DNA of 64,000 nucleotides from Bacteroidota bacterium (GTDB lineage: Bacteria > Bacteroidota > Bacteroidia > Palsa-965), in the NCBI GenBank assembly GCA_016194975.1, contig JACQAM010000008.1, positions 1-64,000 on the forward strand, in the 5' to 3' direction. Of the stretch, positions 36,442 to 45,343 are shown piece after piece. Every line of letters starts with the position of its first letter. Position 1 is the stretch's first letter. The notes under the pieces are model-generated. The model was given only the letters and a program-made list of their open reading frames with translations. It had not been told where the DNA came from and ran no database searches. The position numbers and the translations under genes were made by a program.

Positions 36442-37464
36442 TTATCCGATAATGATCCAATGCGCAACGCCATAAATAATTAATAACAATCCGCAACAAA
36501 CCATATCGAATATCTGCGAACGGTAATTACGATCTTCCTTCTTGCGTATCGCATTCGAAATAATACTGAACACGATGCTCAGCAGAATAAGTGCGAACGT
36601 TACATCATGTAATTTATCCACGATCGTAAACGAAGAATGATCGGGCAAGGAAGAATCGACGATGTATTTATTGCCGACAGAAGCAAAGAGCGCGCCGACA
36701 GCGAGACTCGTTCGTGCGCCGATCTCATTTCCATCGAGGAAGAAAACAGAAAGCGCAATTAAAAAAGCCACATACAATCCGAGAAATAATTTCAGAAAAA
36801 TATTTTTACTCACACGCTCAATGCGCGTACTGATGGACAGGCGTGCGTAGGAACTGTTTCCTTTCAGCGTGGGATCGCCGTACGTGGTGTTGTACGTGTA
36901 AATGGAAGGAACTAATTTGAAATGGGAAATTTTCCAGCCGTTGAGTTCTACCGATTTATCAATTTTAGAATTCGCGGTATCGGCAATGTAAACTAATTGC
37001 GAAGTATCCATATCCGTTTCTTCGAGCAACACATCCAGTGTTTGTCCGTCGAGCGGGAAACGCTGAATGTCCCAGTTCTTTTTGATCATCGCCGAACATT
37101 TGTGCGTGGCCCAGTACACATTTCCTTTCAGCTCCGTAGTTGCAAAATCGCGCGACACACTTTCGGAATTCACGATCTCCGTTGTCTCGAGCGGCTTGAG
37201 TGTAGAATCTTTGAAAATATACCACACCCAGTAATCGATGCCGAAATCATTCTGCGCGAAACCGAGACTGTAGATCGACGTTACATAAATTCCCACCATC
37301 ACCGTGTCTTTGTGTGTTGCTTCGTCATCTTCACTTGCAAGCGTGTCTGCAACAATTGCGGTGGTATCTGCTTTTACATTTTTTTTCGTTTGCGCAAAAG
37401 CGGAGGCAGGAATGAGAATGGAAATGCAGAGAAAAAACCTGAGGAGAAAATTTCGCATGGGCAA
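36442..37464 (-). CDS. pentameric ligand-gated ion channel (Cys-loop receptor) homologue
   Basis: This 340-residue protein has the full architecture of a bacterial pentameric ligand-gated channel. It has a signal peptide (1-25), an extracellular beta-sandwich (about 50-218) and four helices (about 221-243, 249-270, 282-305, 319-338). Markers are YSLGFAQNDFGIDYWVWYIF (first strand), RFPLDGQTL (the conserved Pro/Asp/Gln loop motif of GLIC-like members), SVELNGWKISHF and the M2-M3 linker SSLP. Bacterial members lack the disulfide, as here. M2 begins GARTSLAVGALFASVGN, with 25 residues from the Ala to the LP turn, as in glycine receptors. It lies 9 bases after the aminotransferase gene, probably in one operon. 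Confidence 0.88.
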   Translation of the reverse strand: MPMRNFLLRFFLCISILIPASAFAQTKKNVKADTTAIVADTLASEDDEATHKDTVMVGIYVTSIYSLGFAQNDFGIDYWVWYIFKDSTLKPLETTEIVNSESVSRDFATTELKGNVYWATHKCSAMIKKNWDIQRFPLDGQTLDVLLEETDMDTSQLVYIADTANSKIDKSVELNGWKISHFKLVPSIYTYNTTYGDPTLKGNSSYARLSISTRIERVSKNIFLKLFLGLYVAFLIALSVFFLDGNEIGARTSLAVGALFASVGNKYIVDSSLPDHSSFTIVDKLHDVTFALILLSIVFSIISNAIRKKEDRNYRSQIFDMVCCGLLLIIYGVAHWIIIG

Positions 37465-37473
37465 ATTTACACT

Positions 37474-38631
37474 TTATATTTTCTTGAGAATCTCCGCAGC
37501 TTTCTCGAGCGTATCATCTTTCTTCGCAAAGCAGAAACGGAGCATATTGTCATAAACCGGCTTGTGATAGAAAACAGAAATAGGAATCGCGGCCACTCCA
37601 TTCTCTTTCAGCAAACGCACGGCGTAGTCCGTATCTTTTTCTTTTGTGATCTTGTCGTATTGCAGCAATTGGAAATAAGTTCCCGGGCTTGGCGTCAATT
37701 TGAATTTCGATCCTTTGATCAGCTTGTTGAATTTATCGCGCTTCTTCTGGTAAAAATTACCGAGATCGAGATAATGTTTTTTATTCTTCAGGAATTCTGC
37801 GATACCGTACTGCATAGCGCTGTTGCAGGTGAAAACAAGGAACTGGTGAACCTTGCGGAATTCGGCCATCAGTTCTTTCGGCCCGATGCAATAACCGATC
37901 TTCCATCCCGTGGTGTGAAAAGTTTTTCCGAATGAAGAAACGATCAGCGAACGTTTCGCAAGATTCGGATATTTCGCCATGCTCTCATGCAGATTTCCAT
38001 CGAAGAGAATATGTTCATACACTTCATCAGAAAGAATGATAATGTCTGTATTCTTCGTCAGTTTCTCCAACTGCTTCATGTCATCCGGTTTTAAAACGGC
38101 GCCGGTAGGATTGTGCGGAGTGTTGATGATGATCATTCGCGTGTGATGATTCACCACTTTCTTCACTGCGTTCCAGTCGATGGAATATTCCGGCGCAGTG
38201 AGTTGCATGTAAATTGTTTTTCCGCCGTTAAGTTCTATCGCCGGCTGGTAACAATCGTATGCCGGTTCGAAAATGATCACTTCATCTCCTTCGCGTACAC
38301 ACGCGGTGATAGCCGTGTAGATCGCTTGTGTTGCGCCTGCTGTAACTGTAATTTCAGTATCGGGATCATACGTTGCTCCGTAAAGTTCACTGGTTTTTTC
38401 CGCGATGCGTTCGCGCAGAACAGGAACACCGGGCATAGGCGCATACTGGTTATATCCTTTTTTCATTGCCGCATTCACAAGATCCACTAATTCAGGAGGG
38501 CAATTGAAATCGGGAAATCCCTGGGAAAGATTGATCGCGTTGTGCTCTGCAGCAAGTTTCGACATCACGGTAAAAATGGTGGTGCCTGTGCGCGGAAGTT
38601 TGGAATTCAATGAGCCGGGAAACTGGGGCAT
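37474..38631 (-). CDS. PLP-dependent aminotransferase (methionine/glutamine transaminase-like)
   Basis: This fold-type I aminotransferase (385 residues) has the PLP lysine in SSFGKTFHTTGWKIGY (Lys236), the Asp in ILSDEVYEHI, and NTPHNPTGAVL. It opens LPRTGTTIFTVMSKLA and has INLSQGFPDFNCP, as in YbdL/KYAT-type enzymes that transaminate methionine and glutamine with keto acids, including 4-methylthio-2-oxobutanoate. The omega-amidase at 31318 could consume the alpha-ketoglutaramate product. It is first in an operon with the ion-channel homologue and the DUF1624 acyltransferase. Confidence 0.92.
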   Translation of the reverse strand: MPQFPGSLNSKLPRTGTTIFTVMSKLAAEHNAINLSQGFPDFNCPPELVDLVNAAMKKGYNQYAPMPGVPVLRERIAEKTSELYGATYDPDTEITVTAGATQAIYTAITACVREGDEVIIFEPAYDCYQPAIELNGGKTIYMQLTAPEYSIDWNAVKKVVNHHTRMIIINTPHNPTGAVLKPDDMKQLEKLTKNTDIIILSDEVYEHILFDGNLHESMAKYPNLAKRSLIVSSFGKTFHTTGWKIGYCIGPKELMAEFRKVHQFLVFTCNSAMQYGIAEFLKNKKHYLDLGNFYQKKRDKFNKLIKGSKFKLTPSPGTYFQLLQYDKITKEKDTDYAVRLLKENGVAAIPISVFYHKPVYDNMLRFCFAKKDDTLEKAAEILKKI

Positions 38632-38811
38632 AAAATTTATTCGTAAAAATATTTCATTGGTAAAAGGCCGATTTTCAGGGGAGCGCTGCTAAGGTAGAAA
38701 AAAACTTACCCGCAGAAGTATCTTTGCTCAGAGTACGAAATACGAAAACCCGAACGCATTCGGAATTTCGTACTACTGCCTGCTGCATTCTGCCCGCTGC
38801 CTGGTAAATAC

Positions 38812-38819
38812 TATCTTTG
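38812..38819 (+). promoter_or_regulatory. Bacteroidetes -7 promoter box before the SlyD-type PPIase gene
   Basis: TATCTTTG is a full match to TAnnTTTG, 20 bases before the ATG at 38839. A -33 TTTG is not clear. Confidence 0.5.
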
Positions 38820-38838
38820 AAACTTAATAGAAAAACCA

Positions 38839-39357
38839 ATGACCATTTCAGAAAAACAGGTGGTTTCTGTGAATTACCATCTTACTGTTCCCGGTGAAGA
38901 CGGCGGAGCAGAGATCACGATCGAAAAAACTTCTTTAGAAGATCCATTTGTATTTCTTTTCGGCGGCGGACAATTATTGCCCGAATTCGAACAGCATCTT
39001 TCCGGAAAAAAAAGCGGCGATAAATTTGATTTCAAAATCTCGGCAGAGAACGGGTATGGCACTTACCAGATCGATCATATCGTCAATTTACCAATAGAAA
39101 ATTTTCTTGACAAGAGCGGAAAACTCGATACAGAAATGATCGCTGTCGGAAAAAATGTTCCGATGATGAGTGAAGACGGCCATCGCATGTGGGGAAAAAT
39201 TCTTGAGGTCGCGCTCCAGCACGTGCGCATGGATTTCAATCACCCGCTCGCCGGAAAAGAATTGCATTTCAATGGCGAAGTACTGAATGTACGCGAAGCT
39301 TCAAATGAAGAAATGGAACACGGACACGTTCACGGCCCGGGCGGACATCATCATTGA
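38839..39357 (+). CDS. slyD: FKBP-type peptidyl-prolyl isomerase, SlyD family
   Basis: This protein of 172 residues has the FKBP half (QVVSVNYHLTVPGEDGG, LPEFEQHLSGKKSGDKFDF) and the inserted IF chaperone domain (about 70-135). The tail is His/Gly-rich (EEMEHGHVHGPGGHHH), as in SlyD metal-binding members. SlyD isomerises prolyl bonds and can deliver nickel. The gene has its own promoter. Confidence 0.9.
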   Translation: MTISEKQVVSVNYHLTVPGEDGGAEITIEKTSLEDPFVFLFGGGQLLPEFEQHLSGKKSGDKFDFKISAENGYGTYQIDHIVNLPIENFLDKSGKLDTEMIAVGKNVPMMSEDGHRMWGKILEVALQHVRMDFNHPLAGKELHFNGEVLNVREASNEEMEHGHVHGPGGHHH

Positions 39358-39484
39358 TGAATTACGATTTACAATTGGCGCATCATTGATGAGCTAACAG
39401 AGACGGCATAGAGAATTTTCCTAATTTTATCTGTCCCCTTTTTATCCAAAGAATTATTTTTTCTTTCCCCCTACACCGGAAAAA

Positions 39485-41116
39485 ATGAAACTGAAATTAT
39501 GCTGCCGGTTTTTTCTCCTTACGGTTTTTTTGTGCTTCACTTTTTTTTCCTCCGCGCAGACTAACACCACGCTCGCGCCGGAAGATTATCTTGCTATGAA
39601 AGATTACAACCGCGCGCTCGCCGGATTCCTGAAAATGTACAAGACCAATTCTGCCGACATCAGCATTAATTATTACATCGGTTACTGCTACCTGAATGTG
39701 AATGACGATCGTTCAAAAGCAATTCCATACCTGTTGAGTGCTTACCATAACAAAAAAGATTATGAAGATGTGCAGTTGCTTCTCGGCGAAGCTTACATGT
39801 ACCATTATGAATTCGATGAGGCCATAAAATATTTCACCGCGTATCGCGCCACAGTTTCTTCGAAAAATTACGAGAAGATTGATCACTACATCGAAGATTG
39901 CCAAAGTGCGAAGATCCTCGTGAAAAATCCGCTCAACGTAACATTTGAAAATCTCGGCAAAGAAGTGAATTCAAAATTCCCGGATTATTATCCGTTCATC
40001 ACGCAGGATGAAGGAACACTTTATTTCACTTCGCGACGGGAAGGCGGAACATCGCGCGCACGCAGCTGGGGCGGATACAGCACGGCAGATGTTTATTTTT
40101 CAAAACCGCACGCGGGACAGTGGCAGAAAGCGAAAAGCATAGGCCCTGCCATCAACACCGCCGGCGATGAAGAATGTGTGGACGTAACGTCCGACGGGAA
40201 AAATATGATCCTTTTCATCGACAATGATATTTTCATTGGTGATATTTATTATTCTTCGATGGGAAAAGGAAAATCTTTTCCGAAACCTTCAGAGTTCGAT
40301 GAACCGGTGAATTCCGAAGACGTGGAATATGAAGGATGCATCACGCAGGACGGAAGTATGATCATTATTTCCAGCAGCAGGAAAGGAGGGCTCGGCGGCA
40401 ATGATCTCTGGGTGATAAAAAAACTTCCTACCGGCGACTGGGGAATGCCCATGAATGCCGGCGAAAATGTGAATACAAAATATGATGAAGCATTTCCCGT
40501 TTTCGATGAACAGAATAATATTCTCTACTTCGCTTCGCAGGGACATGTGAACATGGGCGGCTTCGATATTTTCAAATCGAAGTATGATCCGCTCACACAC
40601 ACGTTCGGCCCCGCAGAAAATATCGGTTACCCCATCAACACACCCGAAGACAATATGGAATTCACGCTCGCGGAAAATCACCGCGACGGATATGTTTCTG
40701 CTGTGCGCCCCGAAGGATTCGGCGATCTCGATATTTACCGTGTTGTTTTCAATTCGGTGGATGCGCGGCTCTCGGTCATTCACGGAACCGTTTCAAAAAT
40801 TGATTCTCTACCGCTTAGCGATGAAACGTACGTAGTGCTCGAGAATGCAATTACCAAAGAACGCATCGATTCTTCATTGGTCAATACGGTTTCCGGAAAA
40901 TATATTCTTGCTGTGGCTGCAGGAAAATACCTGCTATACGTTTCATCCGGTGGTTACGACGATTTTTCACTTGCGGTGAATGTGTTCGATAAATCGGAAT
41001 ACCAGTTCGAGTTTGATAAAAATATTGTGTTGCAGAAAAAAGGCGCACAGGCCCCGCCGGCAAAACCTCCCGCACCCGCACCGAAAAAAATTCCGAATGC
41101 CCCGGTGAAAAAATAA
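39485..41116 (+). CDS. TPR plus WD40-like (PD40) propeller protein, PorE-like without OmpA domain
   Basis: The product (543 residues) has a signal peptide (to about 24, ending FSSAQ). An N-terminal TPR region follows (about 30-150; AIPYLLSAYHNKKDYEDVQL, EYLDEAIKYF-type helices). A PD40 propeller at about 160-415 has SKFPDYYPFITQDEGTLYF, ECVDVTSDGKNMILFID and GGLGGNDLWVIKKL. A carboxypeptidase-regulatory-like domain comes next and the tail is Pro/Ala/Lys-rich. Full-length T9SS partners of this type (PorE and relatives) end in an OmpA peptidoglycan-binding domain, which is missing here. It could work with the T9SS apparatus, but this is inference. Confidence 0.78.
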   Translation: MKLKLCCRFFLLTVFLCFTFFSSAQTNTTLAPEDYLAMKDYNRALAGFLKMYKTNSADISINYYIGYCYLNVNDDRSKAIPYLLSAYHNKKDYEDVQLLLGEAYMYHYEFDEAIKYFTAYRATVSSKNYEKIDHYIEDCQSAKILVKNPLNVTFENLGKEVNSKFPDYYPFITQDEGTLYFTSRREGGTSRARSWGGYSTADVYFSKPHAGQWQKAKSIGPAINTAGDEECVDVTSDGKNMILFIDNDIFIGDIYYSSMGKGKSFPKPSEFDEPVNSEDVEYEGCITQDGSMIIISSSRKGGLGGNDLWVIKKLPTGDWGMPMNAGENVNTKYDEAFPVFDEQNNILYFASQGHVNMGGFDIFKSKYDPLTHTFGPAENIGYPINTPEDNMEFTLAENHRDGYVSAVRPEGFGDLDIYRVVFNSVDARLSVIHGTVSKIDSLPLSDETYVVLENAITKERIDSSLVNTVSGKYILAVAAGKYLLYVSSGGYDDFSLAVNVFDKSEYQFEFDKNIVLQKKGAQAPPAKPPAPAPKKIPNAPVKK

Positions 41117-41302
41117 CAGGAGAAAAAAACAAAAAAAGAAATAACAAATTCCGGAATTTTTCTTTTTATTTTTTTGGAGCGCACCGGCATCACTTTTTAT
41201 TTCCTGCTTTCCCGCTGTCGCTATTGCGCGGCAAAGCGCTTCCATCGGGGCTGGGAAAATCACACCATCACTTCAAAAGACCAATGAGAAATCTGTGGAA
41301 TA

Positions 41303-41331
41303 AAAAAAGCGACCATCACGATCGCTTTTTT
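41303..41331. terminator. bidirectional terminator hairpin
   Basis: The stem AAAAAGCGA/TCGCTTTTT can end transcripts from the PorE-like gene on the plus strand and from the small lipoprotein gene (stop at 41347) on the minus strand. Confidence 0.8.
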
Positions 41332-41346
41332 CTTTGCAGGAGAAAA

Positions 41347-41625
41347 TTATTTTTTCTTCCCTTTGCCTTTGGGCGCCTTCATTGCGGAATCGGCTTTACG
41401 GGCAGAATCAGCCCTGCGTGTCGAATCGGCCTGCATCTGCATGCGCTTGTTATCTTCATTCATTTTATTCATTGCTGCTATCGTAGAATCGGCTTCGTTA
41501 TTCATATCTTTTTTAACGCTGTCCGTTTTTATCGAGTCTGCTTTTTTTTCAGCTTCGGAAGGACCGCATGCAACGAATGCAATGGAGAGCATAAATGCGA
41601 CGCCGAGTGAATAGATCGTTTTCAT
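41347..41625 (-). CDS. small charged lipoprotein
   Basis: The product is 92 residues long. Its leader MKTIYSLGVAFMLSIAFVAC has the lipobox FVAC, so lipidation at Cys20 is expected. The mature part is a repetitive, highly charged helix (repeats of KADS, DSTRRADSARKADS) ending KGKGKKK. No domain is recognised. Comparable small lipoproteins are common in Bacteroidetes. It is transcribed divergently from the superoxide dismutase gene. Confidence 0.8.
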   Translation of the reverse strand: MKTIYSLGVAFMLSIAFVACGPSEAEKKADSIKTDSVKKDMNNEADSTIAAMNKMNEDNKRMQMQADSTRRADSARKADSAMKAPKGKGKKK

Positions 41626-41705
41626 TTGTTCAGGTTTAGGTTACGGCGGCTAAATTAAATAAAAAGAAGAAATGAACAGTACAAAATCCGCGCTGCTGCA
41701 TTTCT

Positions 41706-41713
41706 TATATTTG
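41706..41713 (+). promoter_or_regulatory. Bacteroidetes -7 promoter box of the SOD gene
   Basis: TATATTTG matches TAnnTTTG. The ATG lies 41 bases downstream. Confidence 0.55.
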
Positions 41714-41753
41714 ATACCCGCTAACTAAAAATTCATTTCTAAAAATTAAAACT

Positions 41754-42359
41754 ATGGCCTTCGAATTACCAAAACTTCCCTATGCATACGGCGCACTCGA
41801 GCCGCACATTGACGCACGCACCATGGAGATCCATCATACCAAACATCACCAGGCGTATGTCACCAATCTCAATAACGCCATTGCAGGAAGCGATGCCGAA
41901 AAAATGAGCATTGAACAGATCTGTAAAGCCATTTCAAAATATCCTGCGCCCGTGCGCAATAACGGCGGCGGACATTTCAATCACTCCATGTTCTGGCAGA
42001 TCATGAAGCCCAACGGCGGCGGCGCTCCCGCCGGAGATCTTGCTGCAGCCATAAATGGCGCGTTCGGAAATTTCGATACGTTCAAAACACAATTTGCGAA
42101 TGCCGGAGCTACGCGTTTCGGTTCGGGCTGGGCATGGCTCATTGTGGGTGCCGATAAAAAACTCGCCATCTGTTCTACACCTAACCAGGATAATCCGCTG
42201 ATGGATGTGGCCGATGTGAAAGGCACTCCTGTTCTCGGGCTCGATGTGTGGGAACATGCATACTATCTCAATTATCAGAATCGCCGTCCCGATTATATTG
42301 CTGCATTCTGGAACGTGATCAATTGGGATGAAGTAGCAATGCGTTTAAAGAATGCGTAG
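41754..42359 (+). CDS. sodA: superoxide dismutase (Fe/Mn family)
   Basis: This 201-residue enzyme dismutates superoxide. Metal ligands are visible in [11 protein letters not shown] (first His), FNHSMFW (second His) and [11 protein letters not shown] (Asp and His). [19 protein letters not shown] and [11 protein letters not shown] are standard. Metal preference cannot be read confidently. There is no signal peptide, so it is cytoplasmic. Confidence 0.96.
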   Translation: MAFELPKLPYAYGALEPHIDARTMEIHHTKHHQAYVTNLNNAIAGSDAEKMSIEQICKAISKYPAPVRNNGGGHFNHSMFWQIMKPNGGGAPAGDLAAAINGAFGNFDTFKTQFANAGATRFGSGWAWLIVGADKKLAICSTPNQDNPLMDVADVKGTPVLGLDVWEHAYYLNYQNRRPDYIAAFWNVINWDEVAMRLKNA

Positions 42360-42383
42360 CAGAAATATTTTTTATAAAAAAAT

Positions 42384-43043
42384 TTGAAACGTAGTTCCTA
42401 TTTGTTTTTACTTGTTTTGTTTTGTGTTTCTGTCATGGGAATACAGGCAGGCGCGCAGAATAAAAAAGGACAGATAGCCGGATGCGGCAATGTTGCATTC
42501 AGCGGAGTAGGAGCGGCCATGCGTTTCGGGCTGAAAAAAATTCCTGATATAAATGGGCTTTCTACAAAAGTCGGTCCCGGCGTACAGGGAACTATCGACT
42601 ACGCGATCATCGATCATCTCAGTCTCGGCATTGCATATTTCACACAAACGGCAAAAGCATCATGGACCGTTTACACCGACACGATCGCTGGTTACAGTTT
42701 ATCGGGGACCTTCAACTGTTCGATCACGAGAAATAATATCGGGTTCCGCACGCTCTATCATTTCGGGCACAATAATTATTTCGATCCCTACATCGGTTTG
42801 CGGATCGGTTATTCTTACTGGGGGATCAGCACGAACATCGAACATTTTACACAACTCGCGAAATTTTCTCATTTCATCGATATGGTTTGGCCGCAGGGCG
42901 TCCTCGGTTTGCGCTGCAATTTTGCAAAATATTTCGGGATCAATATTGAAACTGCTCTTGGCTTCCCGTATTTTTTTACAGGAGGAATTAATTTTCAGTT
43001 CGGATTATTCACACCGAAAGACAAGCAACCTATCATAGAATAA
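42384..43043 (+). CDS. exported beta-barrel-like protein
   Basis: The product (219 residues) has a signal peptide (about 1-25, ending QAGAQ) and then alternating strands (LSLGIAYFTQT, YIGLRIGYSYWG, GINIETALGFPYFF) typical of small outer-membrane barrels. The start is a TTG at 42384, the only in-frame start that keeps the signal peptide. Its stop overlaps the start of the TM2 gene by one base (TAATG), so the two are probably co-expressed. Confidence 0.68.
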   Translation: MKRSSYLFLLVLFCVSVMGIQAGAQNKKGQIAGCGNVAFSGVGAAMRFGLKKIPDINGLSTKVGPGVQGTIDYAIIDHLSLGIAYFTQTAKASWTVYTDTIAGYSLSGTFNCSITRNNIGFRTLYHFGHNNYFDPYIGLRIGYSYWGISTNIEHFTQLAKFSHFIDMVWPQGVLGLRCNFAKYFGINIETALGFPYFFTGGINFQFGLFTPKDKQPIIE

Positions 43044-43441
43044 TGAAGTTTTACTTTTTTATTTTATTTTTTCTGTTTTGCGGGTACGCTCAAGTGAGCG
43101 CGGCTGAGAAAAAATTTCAGCTCAACGAAAAAAAAATCACACACTTTTCTTCTGCTGATTTATTTCAATTGCGCCGCGACACATCTGCTGTTTCACATCA
43201 CGCAATAAAAGAAAATAAAAAACTTATTGCTGCCATTCTCGCATTCCCTGTTCCATTCGGCGTTCTCGGACTTCACCGCATTTATCTCGGAACAGATCCG
43301 TGGGTGCCCGTTGCGTACATGCTCACGCTCGGGGGCGCGGGAATAATTTCCATGATCGATTTCATCGAGATCGTTTCTGCCGACGATGCAACACTTCAAT
43401 CGTTCGAGCACAATGGGAAATTTTTTATGTGGGTGAAATGA
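43043..43441 (+). CDS. TM2-domain protein with signal peptide
   Basis: Residues 1-20 are a signal peptide (ending VSAAE). After a 35-residue spacer comes a TM2 domain: KKLIAAILAFPVPFGVLGLHRIYLGT and a second helix ending MIDFIEIV. TM2 proteins are small membrane proteins of unknown biochemical role. The gene overlaps the upstream barrel gene by one base. Confidence 0.83.
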   Translation: MKFYFFILFFLFCGYAQVSAAEKKFQLNEKKITHFSSADLFQLRRDTSAVSHHAIKENKKLIAAILAFPVPFGVLGLHRIYLGTDPWVPVAYMLTLGGAGIISMIDFIEIVSADDATLQSFEHNGKFFMWVK

Positions 43442-43489
43442 GCCCGGGATTTGAAATTCGAAGATTCAGGAATAATCTCAAATCCCGAA

Positions 43490-45328
43490 TTATTCCACCG
43501 TCACACTCTTCGCAAGATTTCTCGGTTGATCTACATTGCATCCTCGCATCACAGCAATGTGATACGCGAGTAATTGAAGCGGAACAACGGAAACAAGCGG
43601 AACTAATTTTTCATCCGTCTCCGGAATTTCAATCACATGATCTGCCATTTTTTTCACGATGGTATCGCCTTCAGTCACCACGGCAATTATTTTTCCTTTG
43701 CGTGCTTTCACTTCCTGGATATTGCTCACTACTTTTTCGTACGATGTTCCTTTGGTGGCAATGACCACGATCGGCATTTCATCGTCAATGAGAGCGATCG
43801 GGCCATGTTTCATTTCTGCTGCAGGATATCCTTCTGCGTGTATGTAAGAAATTTCTTTCAGCTTCAGCGCACCTTCGAGTGCGACAGGAAATGTATAACT
43901 TCTTCCGAGGTAAAGAAAATTTTTCGCGTCTTTGAAAATTGTTGCGAGGTATTTCAACTGGTCATTCAGTTTCAGAACTTTTTCAATTTTAGAAGGCACC
44001 GCTTCCAGTTCGCTCAGCATTTCATGATAATGACTTTCAGTGATTGTTCCGCGCTGGTGTCCTAGCAATAATGCCATCAGTGTAAGAACAGTTACCTGTG
44101 CGGTAAATGCTTTTGTAGAAGCCACACCGATCTCGGGCCCTGCGTGCGTGTACGAACCACCGTGCGTGTGACGCGGGATTGTTGAACCGACAACATTGCA
44201 CACGCCGAAAATAGTTGCACCTTTTGATTTTGCAAGTTCAACTGCTGCGAGCGTGTCGGCCGTTTCTCCCGATTGGGAAATCGCAATTACCACATCGTTT
44301 TCATAAATGACAGGATTGCGATAACGGAATTCCGAAGCGTACTCTACTTCCACCGGAATGCGTGCAAGATCTTCGAATAAATATTCTCCCACGAGCCCGG
44401 CATGCCATGAAGTTCCGCATCCTACAATGAGAACGCGATTAGCAATTCTGAATTTCTGAAGATGATCACGGATGCCGCCAAGTGCAACAACACCTTCCAA
44501 CGCATTTATTCTTCCGCGCATACTGTCTTTAATGGAACGGGGCTGCTCGTAAATTTCCTTGAGCATGAAATGAGCGAATCCGCCTTTTTCTATCGCCTCA
44601 AGTTGTAATTGTAATTCATGAATGTAAGGATCGATCTCCTGGTTGCGGATCGTTTTCACCTGCAGCTTTTTTCCGCGATTGATCACCGCTATTTCTTCGT
44701 CTTCGAGATAAACCACATTCTTTGTGTACTCCACGATCGGCGTTGCATCCGAAGCAACAAAAAATTCATCGGTTCCGATCCCGATCACAAGCGGCGAACT
44801 TTTTTTCGCAGCAATGATCTGGTCCGGATTATCCTGCGAAATAATGACTATTGCATAAGCGCCGATCACGTTATTAAGCGCGATCCGGACTGCTTCGTCG
44901 AGCGAAACATTTTCCCGCTGCTGAATATCTTCGATGAGATGAATGAGAACTTCCGTATCGGTATCACTGTCGAACTGATGTCCGCGCTTGATGAGTTCTT
45001 CTTTCAGCGGCGCATAATTCTCGATGATCCCATTGTGAATGACCACCGTTTTTTTACTTCCGGAAAAATGCGGATGCGCATTCACATCATTCGGTTCTCC
45101 ATGCGTGGCCCAGCGCGTATGGCCAATGCCAATGGTTCCGCTTACATTTTTTCCTTTCGAGAAATTTTCGAGATCATCTACTTTGCCTTTGCACTTGTAA
45201 ACGCTGAGCGTTTCATTCACAATAGCAACTCCTGCACTGTCGTATCCACGGTACTCAAGCCGGTGCAGGCCTTTGACAAGAATTGGATACGCTTGTTTAT
45301 TTCCGATGTAAGCGACAATTCCGCACAT
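43490..45328 (-). CDS. glmS: glutamine-fructose-6-phosphate aminotransferase
   Basis: GlmS (612 residues) makes glucosamine 6-phosphate for cell-wall synthesis. The N-terminus is the Ntn amidotransferase with Cys2 (MCGIVAYIG) and GHTRWATHG. The two sugar-isomerase (SIS) domains follow, with CGTSWHAG and SQSGETADTLAA. The C-terminus NLAKSVTVE is the conserved end. No glmS ribozyme is expected or seen. The gene follows the DUF4270 gene. Confidence 0.96.
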   Translation of the reverse strand: MCGIVAYIGNKQAYPILVKGLHRLEYRGYDSAGVAIVNETLSVYKCKGKVDDLENFSKGKNVSGTIGIGHTRWATHGEPNDVNAHPHFSGSKKTVVIHNGIIENYAPLKEELIKRGHQFDSDTDTEVLIHLIEDIQQRENVSLDEAVRIALNNVIGAYAIVIISQDNPDQIIAAKKSSPLVIGIGTDEFFVASDATPIVEYTKNVVYLEDEEIAVINRGKKLQVKTIRNQEIDPYIHELQLQLEAIEKGGFAHFMLKEIYEQPRSIKDSMRGRINALEGVVALGGIRDHLQKFRIANRVLIVGCGTSWHAGLVGEYLFEDLARIPVEVEYASEFRYRNPVIYENDVVIAISQSGETADTLAAVELAKSKGATIFGVCNVVGSTIPRHTHGGSYTHAGPEIGVASTKAFTAQVTVLTLMALLLGHQRGTITESHYHEMLSELEAVPSKIEKVLKLNDQLKYLATIFKDAKNFLYLGRSYTFPVALEGALKLKEISYIHAEGYPAAEMKHGPIALIDDEMPIVVIATKGTSYEKVVSNIQEVKARKGKIIAVVTEGDTIVKKMADHVIEIPETDEKLVPLVSVVPLQLLAYHIAVMRGCNVDQPRNLAKSVTVE

Positions 45329-45343
45329 GATGAGAATGTTTTG

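Noticed and set aside
41224-41610. Plus-strand ORF over the small lipoprotein gene
   Set aside because: It is the shadow of the minus-strand lipoprotein, which has a lipobox and normal composition.
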